DNA of 64,000 bases from Gimesia fumaroli. GTDB lineage: Bacteria > Planctomycetota > Planctomycetia > Planctomycetales > Planctomycetaceae. Position 1 is the first letter of the stretch. Every line of letters starts with the position of its first letter. A program made the translations under genes and the position numbers. The stretch lies in NCBI RefSeq assembly GCF_007754425.1, contig NZ_CP037452.1, positions 3,943,164-4,007,163 of the forward strand, written 5' to 3'. The notes beneath the pieces were generated by a model that saw nothing but the letters and a program-made list of their open reading frames with translations, was not told the origin of the DNA and ran no database searches. Below are positions 36,701 to 44,900 of the stretch, in pieces.

Positions 36701-39700
36701 AACCTGGACACGACCATCAAGAGTCAGACCGGAACCGTCAGTCTCATAGCGGAAGATGACATTCTGCTGGGAAGCGTCGCGTTGATTGACTCCACTTCCG
36801 GGACAATCACTTTAACCGCTGACAATGCGGCAGGAAATAACGGTGATTCAATCACAATGACCGATGGATCTTTGATTGATGCCGGAACCGGTGACATTGG
36901 CCTCACAGCTGATGGAGATGTCCTTTTAGGTGGCCTGCTGACAACAGGTACCGTCAACATTGATTCTCTCTCAGCTTCAATCAGTGATAACGGAGACAGT
37001 TATACAGACATTGTGGCTACAACGGCAGTTCTTAATGCCGTGACCGGGATCGGCGATGGAAATCCACTGGAAACAGAAATCAGTACGCTCTCTGCTACGA
37101 TATCCGGCATTGGCAGCCTCTTCTTAGAAAATACGGGGACCGTTGAACTGCTTGATCTCTCCACCTTTGATGGTGAAATCAGCGTCAACGCCACAGGCAG
37201 CATCACGGCAACCTCAGTTGTCTCGACAAACAACTCAGCTAACGACGATCACGATATATCACTGACGGCGACAGGAACCAGTAGTGATATTCTAGTGACT
37301 ACAATTACTGCTGTTGGCAATGCAGATGTCACACTGACTGCCGATGACGGTATTCTCGATACCAATGGCGCCGATTTAAACTGGATTACCGCTGACAATT
37401 TGATGCTAACATCCAGCAGTGCAGATGGTACTCAGGATGGAATCGACGTCGACACCGATGTCAACTTACTCACCGCTAACGTGAATACAAACGCCGGTGG
37501 AATTCACATTGATGAAGTGGACGGCATTACCCTTTCGCAACTGATGACATTCGATGGATTTATTACCGTTTATGCTGCCGGTACCATAGAAGTCCTCGAC
37601 GTCAATTCCACGAACAACTCCGCTTCCGATATCAACAACGGTATCACACTGACTGCAACCGGCGCTGATAGCGACATCAATGTCACAACCTTAACAGCCC
37701 AGAACACCGCCGATATCACTTTGAATTCCGATCGTGATGTACTCGATTCTGACAGCACCGACATAAATATCACGACCGGCGATCAATTGACGATTGTTGC
37801 CGGACGTAATATCGGTGGCATCACCAGTATCTTTACCGAAGCTGGTTTTGATCCACTGCAGACAACAGTAGATCATCTCGACCTGACCAGTGGTAACAGC
37901 ATCGCCATCCACAATACAGGTACCTCGCCTGAATTGATCAATCTGGACGCAGGCACGGGCTCAGTGGGAACCACATTCATCAAAGTAACAGGTGGCGCAC
38001 TGGATGTCTCACTCACAACGGGAATTCACAATACACAGGACACCATCGGTTTTGTCTCCGATGTTTCGATCACTGTACCAACCGGATTGCAAACAGCAAA
38101 CCTGCGTCTGGATGCGCCTGATATCATCGATGCCGGCGGGGGAGACCTTGATATTAACGCCGTTGATGCAATTCTGTTTCAGTCAATGTCTGCAGAAACC
38201 GTTACGATCACAGCACAGCAGTTTGATGGTACCGCTACTGGCAGTGATTTTATTATTACCAACGACTCCCCTGCCCTGGAACTCGTCGACCTGAATACCG
38301 ATTCGATGGCTTTGACGGGAGGCACAGACACAAACATCTCGCTGACATCCGCCGGCGGTGTGACTGTTACGAATCTGGTACAGACATTGGGAACCGGTAC
38401 TCTATTCATCGAAACGACAAACACCGACGCCTACCTGATTCTGAATCAGAACATCCAAAGCGAGACAGGCAGTGTTACGATTGAAACCGCCGATGACATT
38501 GCCTTTAATGGTTCGAGTCACCTGACCAGCACTTCAGGTGATATTAAGTTGACTGCAGATGCCGACAATGGTGCCGGGGGACTGTTCGGTGGGGTTACAA
38601 TGGCCGATGGCACAGTCATCAATGCCGGTGATGGTACAGTCACACTGACAGCAACAGATGACATTACTATTGGCCAGGTCATCACAACTAACGCCACCGA
38701 CTTCGCGATTCATCTGGAAACGGAAGGGAGCGTAACCGACGCCGGAGACAATGCCGGCGAAGATCTAATCGCCAATGTGTCCGGCGCCCGGGTCACGATC
38801 ATTGCTGCTCTGGGAGCCGGTAAGGTCGCTGATTTGAATGGGGAAATCGAAACACAGGTCGATCAGATCAATATCACCAACCAGACCTCAGGCGAGATCC
38901 GAATCATTGAAACAGATGATGTGATCATTCACGATATCCTACAGACATCTGCGGGTGACATTCATGTTTTCGCCGGCGGCAACATCCTGTTGTCCGGTCT
39001 GATTGAAACAGCCGCCGACCATGTGCTGCTCGACTCCCAAGCTGCGATCACTGATCAAAACGACGGTATTCCGGGGCAGCTTAATATAAATGCGATGAGC
39101 CTGGGTCTGAACGCAGTTACTGGAATCGGCGTGGGAGACACTCTCGAGCTGAGTGTCGAATCTTTCTCAGCTGACACCACCGACGGCGACATCCTGCTTC
39201 ACAACACCGCCGGTAATTCTGTCACCGCCACCAGTATTACCACCGGAACCGGTAGTATTGCGCTGGCACAGATCGGCGACGAAGCATTAACCATCGACCT
39301 GGCAACCACTCAGGATGGAACTATTACCATTTCGAACGAAGGGGATGCGCACTCCGATATTCTGGAGCTGACCTCAATCTCGGCTGGTGGCGCGACTCCG
39401 GAAATCAATGTCTCTACCATTAACTTCGGAAACATTCTGCTCGGAGATCTCGCCGCGTTGGATGGAGTTATCTCGGTTATTTCAGCAGGAGATATCAATG
39501 ACGCGTTCAACGATCAGATGACTCCGGAAATCGATCTAAACGCCGCTTCCGGTTCGATTACACTGCAGGCAGTCAACGGAATCGGTAATAACCAGGCGGT
39601 AGAACTGGCCGGCGGAACCCTTTCCATTGATTCCGGAACAGGCAATATTGATGTTTCCAACACATCTTCAGCGGCAACGGGCTCTGTGCGGATCACACAA

Positions 39701-41845
39701 TTAACCACCGGCACCGGCTCAATTGACTATTTACAAACCGGCGGAGAAGAAGCCGCATTCGAAGAAATCACCACAACAGGCTCCGACATCACCGTTCAGA
39801 CAGATGGCGAAACACTCTTTGAAAACCTTGGTGTATTGACAAATGTTGTTTCTACCGATGGTGTCGGAACGATTCAAGTAACAGCTACCGGCGTGAATTC
39901 ATCGATTGAGATCAACGACGGCTTCAGCACAGCCGGTGGTACCATTGACTTCACCGCACAAAATAGTCTGATTTTTGGTGGCAATGGTGATGTCAATTCC
40001 TCGAATGGTAAGATCACCCTGCTCGCCGATTCGGCCTCTATGGGAATCGGCGGTGGTGGTATCACCATGTCGGACGGCACAATCTTCGATGCTGGTACTG
40101 GAATCCTCGATTTACAGGCCGGTGATGATATCACCATCGGCCAGTTATTCACGACTACGTTTACCAGACTGACCAGCACCGACGGCGGTGTCGTCGATGC
40201 CGGTGATACTGGGGGCAGAGACATCACATCTGACGAACTCGTCATCCGTACTGCAGCCGGCGCCGGTTCTGCTGATTCACTGGAAACAGCAGTTTCGCTG
40301 CTTGCCGCTTTGAATACGGATTCCGGCAGCATTCAAATCGACAATGATCTGGGAGGTGCCCTGTTAACCATCGGTACCGTGGATGGTATTGTTGGTATCA
40401 CAAATTCAGCCGGAGTCGCCGGCGATATTATCATTACGAATGCGAGCCCGCTCACTGTTAACTCTGCCGTCACAAATAGTTCGGGGGGTAACATTGGCTT
40501 GGAATCGACGGGACCTGGCGACTTGATTTTGAATGCTTCCGTTCGTGCCTTCGGTGGCAATGGAAATATTAACGTCGAAGCAGGAGACGGGATTCTCGAC
40601 ATCAATGATACAGGAACCGCATCCGATCATAGTGTCGCAGGCACAGGGGTCTTCTCGGGGCATGGCACGAGTGGCGTATTAATCGACACTGATGCAACAC
40701 TGACATCAGAAACAGGCGCCATTGCAGGGGTTCCTCCTCAGTTACAAAATATCTTAACACCACAGATCTCTGCAACCGGGGATGCAACCGTAACAGGAGA
40801 CTTCGGTCGCTTTTCAGAACAAAATTTCTTCATCACCATAGACTGGGGTGATGGAACCGTGGAGACCTTTAATTTTGCCGATCCGGGATCGTTTGTGTTT
40901 GAGCATACCTATGCCGCGAACCCGAATGTACAAAACCCGGCAGCCGATATCCCCATTCTGGTTACGATGCAGGGAGACTTGCAATTCACCTTTTCTGATG
41001 GGAACGGGAGTCTGGACTTCACCAGTGAAGCCGGGGTACTGGAGACTCCCGGGGAAGGATTGGCCAACGTTGCCATCGATACGACTCCCCAGGTTCCTCA
41101 GTTATTGTTCCCTGAAACCGAAGTCATTCTGGATGCGACATCCAATCAGCAGAGTATCTTCACGACAAAAGACACTCTGTCCATTGAATCAGCCATCGAA
41201 GAAGCGAATAAAAATGTCGAGCGACTTGTGTTCCTTAGAATCCTGGCACCCAATGGAAATGTGATCGAAGATGTACCGCTGGATGAGTCAGATCTGGATA
41301 ATCTGCCACAGTTATTCAAAACGCTGCCTGATGGACGATATCAGATTTATCTGAAAGAAGCCGGCGAAGAACGAATCCGACTTTTGATGGACGTTGACAT
41401 TCGCAATGGTAAAGCCAGCGATGTCACCGAGGAACAGGCAAACCCTCCCACATCAAATGATGCGCAGGACACCTCAGGACAAGACAGTACAACCTTGTTA
41501 GAAGAAAGTAAAGAAGCAGACTCTCTTTCGACAGTCATTCTCACGGAATCTGATTTCAAAGAATTTCTATCAGAGCCAGTTTTCTTAGAAGAAATTTTGT
41601 TTGATTATCCAGCGGATGTCATTCCGGTCATATCCGAAAACGCAAAAATAAATACGAATTCAAACAGTGATCCAGACACATCTCTGGAAAAAGCATGGAG
41701 CAGTACCGCATTACTTTCGGGGTATTACCATGGAAAATCATTACTCAAAAAACCGGTTACTGCTGAGGAATGTGAATCAGCCATCGAAAAATATGGGAAC
41801 CGTCTGTTGAATCGCCATTACAATCTTTACCGAAAAAACCAATAA
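24770..41845 (+). CDS. Giant LEDR-motif (LEPR-XLL-type) repeat surface protein, 5,691 aa
   Basis: GTG start with AAGGAG nine nt upstream. Residues 33-47 hold the planctomycete N-terminal motif (LELIRLEDRIVLNVSA). Then, in order: two autotransporter-associated beta-strand repeats (~456-484, ~557-584) and a PGSSPG segment (~620); two cadherin-like domains (~732-829, ~834-931; VDENTVNTTSVG, VDENAANGTSVG); four ~130-residue repeats (~1111-1527); a right-handed beta-helix region (~1850-2140); two LamG-like domains (~2150-2590); four 78-residue haemagglutinin-type repeats (~2998-3300); a long beta-solenoid with a dispersed ~45-residue motif near 3543, 4010, 4588 and 5079; a PKD-like piece (IDWGDGTVETF, ~5355); an acidic, repeat-free C-terminus (~5440-5691). 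No classical signal peptide, membrane anchor, beta-barrel or PEP-CTERM is seen. Probably an adhesin or envelope protein; its export route is unknown. Confidence 0.85.
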   Translation: MRLLKWLNRCFGKTDSSPNLKYKNFREDSNASLELIRLEDRIVLNVSAAIGGTTSDVLQLNLDAANDEATVSVVDSGATIQVDDGLGLPGSILQFDASQISSILVTGTDPSQTVQFLGQQDLVINGPVDLTGFTGEVNIGIELQIGMGEPPQFNPASTVTYLGQFELTGDQLNVVLPNELNADDAFVIQINGPNLEILDPDRANPLLFSAPAAGLNSIHVTGADGETDLLTLNYATPGLNDIAISFEGGIGGNDALEFTNGTFDTLTHNLTGPGTGAIDFSGNGITEISYTGLEPVFGGTSTANNVIINLPTSTFDAVLENPTIPGEMQIRSLSAAFEFTTFAIPTDSLTINTSGGNSAVALDSFDAAFAPTDLIISGKPGDTYQLTGNDLLADSVSLTLSGGATLDLGTFNETINGFVLEDGTVIATSGVLSAQSDLDLRSGAVKAQLNGNNLIKNGTGTVILDAANGYTGQTIINDGLLQLAQSFAIPNTSSVYLTSVTSVLDLNGFEASLTSLTGTGKVLLGGATGMLDVNQAAATSSIFAGSISGDGSLTKSGTGEFTLSGSSSFTGSTTVQDGLLEVEGTLKTSDVIVSNGATLGGSGNIDAPVTINSGGILSPGSSPGILSTGDLTFIAGSTLNVEIDGTVAGTEYDQIQVTGTVDLTGATLNLISSFTAAAGDEFLLIDNDDVDAIAGTFAGLTEGTLLTFNGNQVYITYQGGDGNDVALTVNTPPAATNQNFNVDENTVNTTSVGMIVSTDPDVPADSLTFSVTGGTGQTAFNVSSVGEITVADQSQLDYETTTSFDLEILVTDSAGATDTATITIDINPLNDNDPVIADQIRDVDENAANGTSVGAVIVATDDDQPGDTLTFTELGGTGAAAFDITTGGQIVVANQGLLNFETNPTYTLDITVDDNAGGTATATVTINLNDLVETMVVEAGDWSANVITIVRDGTQLRILETGSLNEIVYSHNFANVSSVMITGTGFDNTLRLDTSGGAITPAGGISFDGGAGSNTLVAADQSNEWLIDGVNSGSLMSGSVTFSNIEDLEGNDSADTFILLDGGQIDGTLSGGNGFDTIDFSAVTSVVTVNGNDASATGVNRGIGIEKIIGDNTQDRITGANAGTNYLINGVNQGVISGIEFEGFTHLIGNVGTDTFQFSGSGQLTGSIDGLTGNDILDYSASSVSLDLILAATGSDNGFSGAEAATVASFDNINTIIGSSNPDSLTGMNDTAAWSIDGSNQYTTTNTLGFSGFENLNGGTGIDTFTITGNQTHNLSGHSGNDIFRFQDGATLTGTIDGELGADELDYALYSTSIDVVLIDNGTSGGFQGTETAIIGGFDNINRISAGSGLVDQLTGRNAAATWSIQPSSFYGSVTSLGFSDFELLQGGSDVDIFNISGTHSLNLQGGLGNDLFQFNNNGSTINGTIDGEEGSDHLNLTNYTTDLSVSLTGTGGGDGFDGTESAQSVIFKNIDQLTGGTGTNSLTGIDSVANWTLNGMNTYQSTNSLGFSNFVNLNGGNDADSFDVTPDSEAFQITGGNPASNPGGDTLNVDTSAAGTALVSNSSNVSGSVTGTFPTITYSEIENFAISGLVDIQLEGTTGDDAIEVLVVGPNIEYRLGGTLIGTSSLTDTNSVTVNAGNGDDSLTVDSALAAEGITVDYDGEGNNSTNPGDVLNLLGTTTSVEYYFTDSSSGSIRIDGAMSDFITYTGLEPITSTINAVDVTLYYSGVAETITITDAGGGQTMITSTAGETLTFTNPTGTVTINTGDGADVINLNSLATSFWASLVINGDGDVDTLNSNGSISLDTGKMLEWNVETINVAKSITLTAAGIAFNANEVNLDGDLVSTNVSGDATTVNVLGSAGGADIQDAVDIAGTGGIINVAAGNYLTTGTLDIDESVSILGAGKDVVEIRKSGAPTNNFDIAVNISASDVTITGAQLGWETHTSATDYQGYVVYTTSDNTTLNNLLFGDNYRSAVVLEGANNLEVSDSIFEGKFGRAAIRDGDNGSGENFLITRNEFRADHFRWGPIAIGPQGTFGDPNNFAFSGEISYNYFGNGLEAGSFQEAGDQNYTVTITNGGMTADGLDIIHNTFDWQDSSTTNGNGIYAQPGGVYFDPSLSVAVGTVNITDNIFNGFTYEGPQPTTEPLWNPTGGVFGGALEFDGVDDFGLFQDANFDVGESGTLSFWVNMDDQGRRNQFFEGPNNGGMEFQYRTNGGGQFFGSPNRNDGNGNTYVIQDGSAGGTTGVWQNIQYTWDFNGGVNPEMHLYIDGVEVGYFSTTYDSDLSQWTATVSTVNELMNVGRDPGNGRFFDGLMDDVGWFDQALNQTDLDTIRATGIATLSADARLVAHWDFDQASGNIAVDNVNGIQMFLATDGIVPFGPEFQTTAGQFGGALEFDGLDDFATFQDASFDVGRKGTLNFWVNMDDVGRRNQFFEGPDNGGLEFQYRTNGGGQFYGRTQDGSDFTIQQGGQAGVAGIWTNIQYTWDADTGEMHIYINGSEEPYLSSFDENLAGFDSTHFTDTINGLMNVGRDPGDAGRYFDGLMDDIGWFNDVLSVSERADIMNNGVAAMTGDARLVAHWDLDDAAGTTIVSGDSGTNITLYLQAVPPLPPIQGFGVIAPLNANVTYNAFNGNDLDSNVTLDSTNVFGDPLFAYANDPLFVSTDSLEEQCTIGFGSSAAYTSSEFASDTNTTTPHIGAYQNPPSLYPGLYGTGDIVIFGTGEDDQLELTLTGEDTATFVLTRDIGGVGETILGTVAITDITSITFNGLGGDDVLIINQPDNLFFNAENGIIFNGGSQNNDGNSLGIAGVDGDTLVINHSTPLEADSVAYVFTPDSVPAEGEDGVITISDATLSDGSTTITFTGLEPIIDNLLVANRDFDFTDATETISLSDDGVAGDNYSYIDSTFSESVLFLDPTSSITIRTDSAGTPTGIDTILIDSLDSSFNASLTILAGSDDSVTFQTATNLVTGDLFVTAETVDILANIDAASVEISSSGVTSTTFNGGTVTTTGSQLYHDAVNFVTNSTLISTGGSNIEFESTIDGAIDLVIDTIGNTILGSAVGTSAPLSSLTTTAGGTTQINGGRINTTGAQIFNDDVTLGMNTILTSSGSGAITFDQTLNGAFSLGLNTDGTTNFNGFVGNTDALTGLATDANGSTNINGGSIATTGSQIFNNAVLLGADAILSSTASGDIALMSTLNGAFALNVNTGGTTTFNNQVGNTAELASLTTDAAGTTEINGGNVTTSGSQTFQDAVSLGVTTSFSATTAGDLTFDSTLTGGAGILITAKATNDIIFNDAVSTDGNVTVQADSDTSGVGDFTMQSGSSLDAGTGTIDIDGANVTARSLSTTNASATSVTIDANNGDVTTSDTGVNSLGDITINATGTITLEDGGINTGEGGSVLVQAQSDVLSTGTGIDTTLGAASGGTITVKSSLGKVDISNGSLLTGDGGNIDIDSLTEFTALNSSFRTTSGTGGGNVDINTSAGSSFITDGGISVNGAGNIMVVVKGATSDVLISSELTSLDGSITVLADNDITLTSTAKIISQASGSITLTADNDGSNAGSITMDSGSTVESQSGLVQLSAYDNIAVSSITTTGGRVDLTSTNGSITDNDITPAKNVTANQLVINANMGIGQLADAIDTAISYLEADAGTGGLFLDNMGDLTVGGITAQVGLDADLEILVNVMGTLDITEDVQSTTGSVTFDATDTLTVDLATTITTFGTGALLLTSTRNIKLNSGSNLKTVNGGITLLANNGGITTGDFTGIEADNAVIQTSGTGNISITGFGGTDALTGSHQGVHLHTGTTVISTDTGVSAGTITINGTGGTGLDTNQGVLIEGASTNVTSTDGDIDITGNASAGPGFQLLDQATILSNGTGANAATITINGTTTSDHTGVRIQSLVQSTDGSITVTGASTGGSSASTGTSIQTSAGQVISTNGDISINGTSNGDDGIDISNMSGVSASGTGNIELIGESTGSGSGINLDTTIKSQTGTVSLIAEDDILLGSVALIDSTSGTITLTADNAAGNNGDSITMTDGSLIDAGTGDIGLTADGDVLLGGLLTTGTVNIDSLSASISDNGDSYTDIVATTAVLNAVTGIGDGNPLETEISTLSATISGIGSLFLENTGTVELLDLSTFDGEISVNATGSITATSVVSTNNSANDDHDISLTATGTSSDILVTTITAVGNADVTLTADDGILDTNGADLNWITADNLMLTSSSADGTQDGIDVDTDVNLLTANVNTNAGGIHIDEVDGITLSQLMTFDGFITVYAAGTIEVLDVNSTNNSASDINNGITLTATGADSDINVTTLTAQNTADITLNSDRDVLDSDSTDINITTGDQLTIVAGRNIGGITSIFTEAGFDPLQTTVDHLDLTSGNSIAIHNTGTSPELINLDAGTGSVGTTFIKVTGGALDVSLTTGIHNTQDTIGFVSDVSITVPTGLQTANLRLDAPDIIDAGGGDLDINAVDAILFQSMSAETVTITAQQFDGTATGSDFIITNDSPALELVDLNTDSMALTGGTDTNISLTSAGGVTVTNLVQTLGTGTLFIETTNTDAYLILNQNIQSETGSVTIETADDIAFNGSSHLTSTSGDIKLTADADNGAGGLFGGVTMADGTVINAGDGTVTLTATDDITIGQVITTNATDFAIHLETEGSVTDAGDNAGEDLIANVSGARVTIIAALGAGKVADLNGEIETQVDQINITNQTSGEIRIIETDDVIIHDILQTSAGDIHVFAGGNILLSGLIETAADHVLLDSQAAITDQNDGIPGQLNINAMSLGLNAVTGIGVGDTLELSVESFSADTTDGDILLHNTAGNSVTATSITTGTGSIALAQIGDEALTIDLATTQDGTITISNEGDAHSDILELTSISAGGATPEINVSTINFGNILLGDLAALDGVISVISAGDINDAFNDQMTPEIDLNAASGSITLQAVNGIGNNQAVELAGGTLSIDSGTGNIDVSNTSSAATGSVRITQLTTGTGSIDYLQTGGEEAAFEEITTTGSDITVQTDGETLFENLGVLTNVVSTDGVGTIQVTATGVNSSIEINDGFSTAGGTIDFTAQNSLIFGGNGDVNSSNGKITLLADSASMGIGGGGITMSDGTIFDAGTGILDLQAGDDITIGQLFTTTFTRLTSTDGGVVDAGDTGGRDITSDELVIRTAAGAGSADSLETAVSLLAALNTDSGSIQIDNDLGGALLTIGTVDGIVGITNSAGVAGDIIITNASPLTVNSAVTNSSGGNIGLESTGPGDLILNASVRAFGGNGNINVEAGDGILDINDTGTASDHSVAGTGVFSGHGTSGVLIDTDATLTSETGAIAGVPPQLQNILTPQISATGDATVTGDFGRFSEQNFFITIDWGDGTVETFNFADPGSFVFEHTYAANPNVQNPAADIPILVTMQGDLQFTFSDGNGSLDFTSEAGVLETPGEGLANVAIDTTPQVPQLLFPETEVILDATSNQQSIFTTKDTLSIESAIEEANKNVERLVFLRILAPNGNVIEDVPLDESDLDNLPQLFKTLPDGRYQIYLKEAGEERIRLLMDVDIRNGKASDVTEEQANPPTSNDAQDTSGQDSTTLLEESKEADSLSTVILTESDFKEFLSEPVFLEEILFDYPADVIPVISENAKINTNSNSDPDTSLEKAWSSTALLSGYYHGKSLLKKPVTAEECESAIEKYGNRLLNRHYNLYRKNQ
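28100..29350 (+). repeat. Four ~130-residue tandem repeats in the giant gene
   Basis: Units begin near 28103, 28433, 28817 and 29207 (period 330-390 nt). Each has LTG-x(6)-W-x-I/L, a Tyr or Asn turn, LGFS-x-FE/V-x-L-x-GG, then D-x-F-x-I/V and an SGNDIF-like strand. Confidence 0.75.
31213..32540 (+). repeat. Duplicated LamG-like domain in the giant gene
   Basis: Two copies of a concanavalin/LamG-like domain, about 31213-31830 and 31924-32540. Both carry GGALEFDG at the start, DVG, FWVNMDD, RRNQFFEGP, EFQYRTNGGGQF and MNVGRDPG; similarity extends over the whole ~205 residues. The copies differ at an insertion before the TYVIQDG/FTIQQGG segment. Confidence 0.85.
33771..34710 (+). repeat. Four 78-residue haemagglutinin-type repeats
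   Basis: Copies start near 33771, 34006, 34240 and 34474, a regular 234-nt period. Consensus opening is I-N-G-G-x-[IV]-x-T-[TS]-G-[SA]-Q-x-[FY]-x-[DN]-x-V, as in filamentous haemagglutinin-like beta-solenoids. Confidence 0.8.
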
Positions 41846-41926
41846 GCTGCCCTACCCGGGCCGCATTCATGATATAACTAAGACACATTTTCAGCTTTAA
41901 TTTATTTTTTAAAATGAAATGAGACC

Positions 41927-41956
41927 GTCGTTAATTTCACATCAGAAATCAACGAC
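41927..41956 (+). promoter_or_regulatory. Hairpin between giant gene and kinase gene
   Basis: GTCGTT at 41927-41932 pairs with AACGAC at 41951-41956; ATTTC (41934-41938) pairs with GAAAT (41945-41949) across one mismatch; loop of six. No T run follows, so it looks more like a partial attenuator, processing site or translational element than a terminator. It is 17 nt before the kinase ATG. Confidence 0.5.
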
Positions 41957-41973
41957 AGCATGCGGGTAACATT

Positions 41974-44900
41974 ATGAACGACATTCCAGACAAAGATCAA
42001 CGAAACGATGAATCGTCTGACGATGAGAATCCTCTCAACGATCAGACGCAATCCGATTTCGAATTTGATTCTGAAGACCACGCACCTGAAAATGATCAGA
42101 CCATCATTTCCGATCAATGGGAGTCTGAAACGATTTCTGCCGATGGGAATGAAATACCGGAAGATTCCAATTCTGAAGACATTTATCAGACCCAAAACGA
42201 TTCCGATTCGGAATTAGGGACCGCAGACGACTTCTCGTTAAACGATCAGACAATTGTCGAAGACAGTGCCTCAGAAGACATCAATGCTACTATCGTCGCC
42301 CCCGCAGCTGTGGACCTTGAGCGAACAATCACCGAGGAAGATCATGCGGAATGGGCCGGCGCGCAAACCATCAGTGAACTCCCTGAAGAAGAACGCCCTG
42401 AATCTGTAAACGACCAGACTCTAGTGCTCGACGAGTCTGAAAACGCTTCCGAGATTGGTGCAACTTTAGTTGAAGACCACAATACACCGCAGGAAATAGA
42501 CGCCACAATTGTCTCTGATGATGTCCCTCCGGAATTGGTGGCCACAATGAATTCGGCCTGGGGTGATGGCATGGCCACGATGCCCGAAGGCCCGGAGATG
42601 ACCATCAAAGCCGATGATATTCCGGGTGAAGATCTGACAAACCAGACATCACTGGTCATTAAAAAACGTGACTTCAGTGATAAAACAAAGTCGGAATATT
42701 TGAATAACGCCGAATACGAGCTCCTGGAAGTGCTTGGCCAGGGTGGTATGGGCGTTGTCTATACTGCACGGCAGACTTCGATCGACCGCCAGGTTGCGGT
42801 CAAAATGCTGAAGAGTAAAACAGCTAAGAATCGAGATCAGCGACACAAATTTCTTGCAGAAGCAGTTGTCACCGGGGAATTGGACCATCCCAATATCGTT
42901 CCCATTTATGACGTGGGTAGCAATAACAGCGGTGCATTGTATTACTCGATGAAAAAGGTTGAAGGCCGCCCGTGGTTGAAGACGATTCGTAAGAATTCAC
43001 TCGCCGAGAATTTAAATATCCTGATGAAAGTCGCTGACGCCGTTGCGTTTGCCCACTCTCGCAGTGTTGTCCACCGCGATTTAAAACCAGAAAACGTAAT
43101 GCTCGGTGAGTTCGGTGAAGTACTGGTAATGGACTGGGGACTGGCCCAGTCAACATCTGGATTTCGCAAGTCCAACAGTATTATCACCACATCCAGCATG
43201 GGGGGCACTCCTGCTTACATGGCGCCGGAAATGGCAACCGGTCCCGTCGATAAAATTTCGCCACTTTCTGATGTGTACCTCTTAGGTGCGATCCTGTACG
43301 AAATCCTTACAGGTCGTCCGCCACACACAGGCAAAACGGCCATGAAATGCCTGATGGCGGCGGCGAAGAATGAAATTGTCCCCACTGGGAAAAAAGGGGA
43401 ACTTGTTGATATCGCCATGAAAGCCATGGCTACACAACAAAAGGACCGCTACCCCAGCGTGCAGGCGTTGCAACAAGCCATCATGGAGTACCAGTCTCAT
43501 TCGGAAAGTATTTCGCTCGCCACAAGAGCACATTCCGATTTAAAAGGAGCAAAAGCAACAGAAAATTATGAACTGTTTTCACGGGCTTTATTTGGGTTCC
43601 AGGAAGCTCTTTCACTTTGGCCTGAAAACCACGCCGCAAAAGCAGGTGCAGAGAAAACAACGCTGAGCTATGCCAGTACGGCCTATTCGAAAGGTGACTT
43701 TGACCTCGGTCTGTCCTTACTTAGTGAAAAAGATCCGGCACACACGGAGCTCATTGAACAAATTCGCTCAGCACAGACAGAACGAGATGCACGACAACAA
43801 AGGCTTCGCACAGCAAAACGGGTCTTCGTCGGTATGTTGGCAACCGTTTTGGTAGTCGTCACTGGAGCCTTCTTCTGGATTCGAGCTGAAGCAAATCGCG
43901 CCTTGAAAGCAGAAGAAGTCGCGGAAACAGAACGCGACACCGCGATTGAGGAACGTAAGAAAGCCGATGCAGCACGGGCTCAGGAATCAATTGCTCTCCA
44001 AAAAGCAGTTGTGTCTGAAAAGAAAGCCATCGCAGAAAAAGAGAAAGCTGAAGAAGCGCAACGACAGGAAGTAGTCGCACGCCAGAAAGAAATAATCGCA
44101 CGCCAAAAAGCTGTTAAATCTGAAAAAGAAGCGATTACTGCCAAAGAAAAAGAAGAATATGAAGCTTATATAGCTCGTATCGGTCTGGCTGCAGCCAAGA
44201 TCGATGAAAATGCATTCGAAAGCGCCATCCAGTTACTCAATGGGTGTCCCGAAGAACTTCGTAACTGGGAATGGGGACGTCTGATGCACCTTTGTTCGCA
44301 AAGTAGCAGGACATTCAATGCAAAAGCGCCGGTTGATGCTTTAGCTGTCTCAAATGATGGATCTCATTTTGTGACGGGGGGGAAAGACGGTTTTGCACGG
44401 CTCTGGGATCGAGCCAGCGGAAAAATGCTTGCCCAGTTTGATCACAACAAAAACCCGGTACTCGCGGTTGCCTTGAGTCCTGATGGTAAAACCCTCGCGA
44501 CAGGCAGCGAAGACCGAAAAGGCTTTATCAAACTTTGGGACCTGGAAACACATTTGCAAATCCAGCGTACCTTTCAGGACCCCCAACAAAAAATGCCATT
44601 TGATAAAGGTCACACCGAAGGCATCTTGAGTATCAGTTATTCAAAAGATGGCACACGGCTGTTAACCAGTTCCTATGATAAAACCGCACGGCTCTGGGAT
44701 GTTGCTTCCGGCCAACAGTTGAGACGATTCTGGGGGCATAACTGGTGGGTCTGGGATGCAAATTTCTCAACGGATGAACGCCGCATCGTTACCGCCAGCC
44801 AGGATGGAACTGCTGTCATCTGGTCCGTAGAAACCGGTAAACAGGGCGCCCCCTTCACCGGTCATCAAGGCCCGGTCTACTCTGCTCACTTCTCTCCTGA

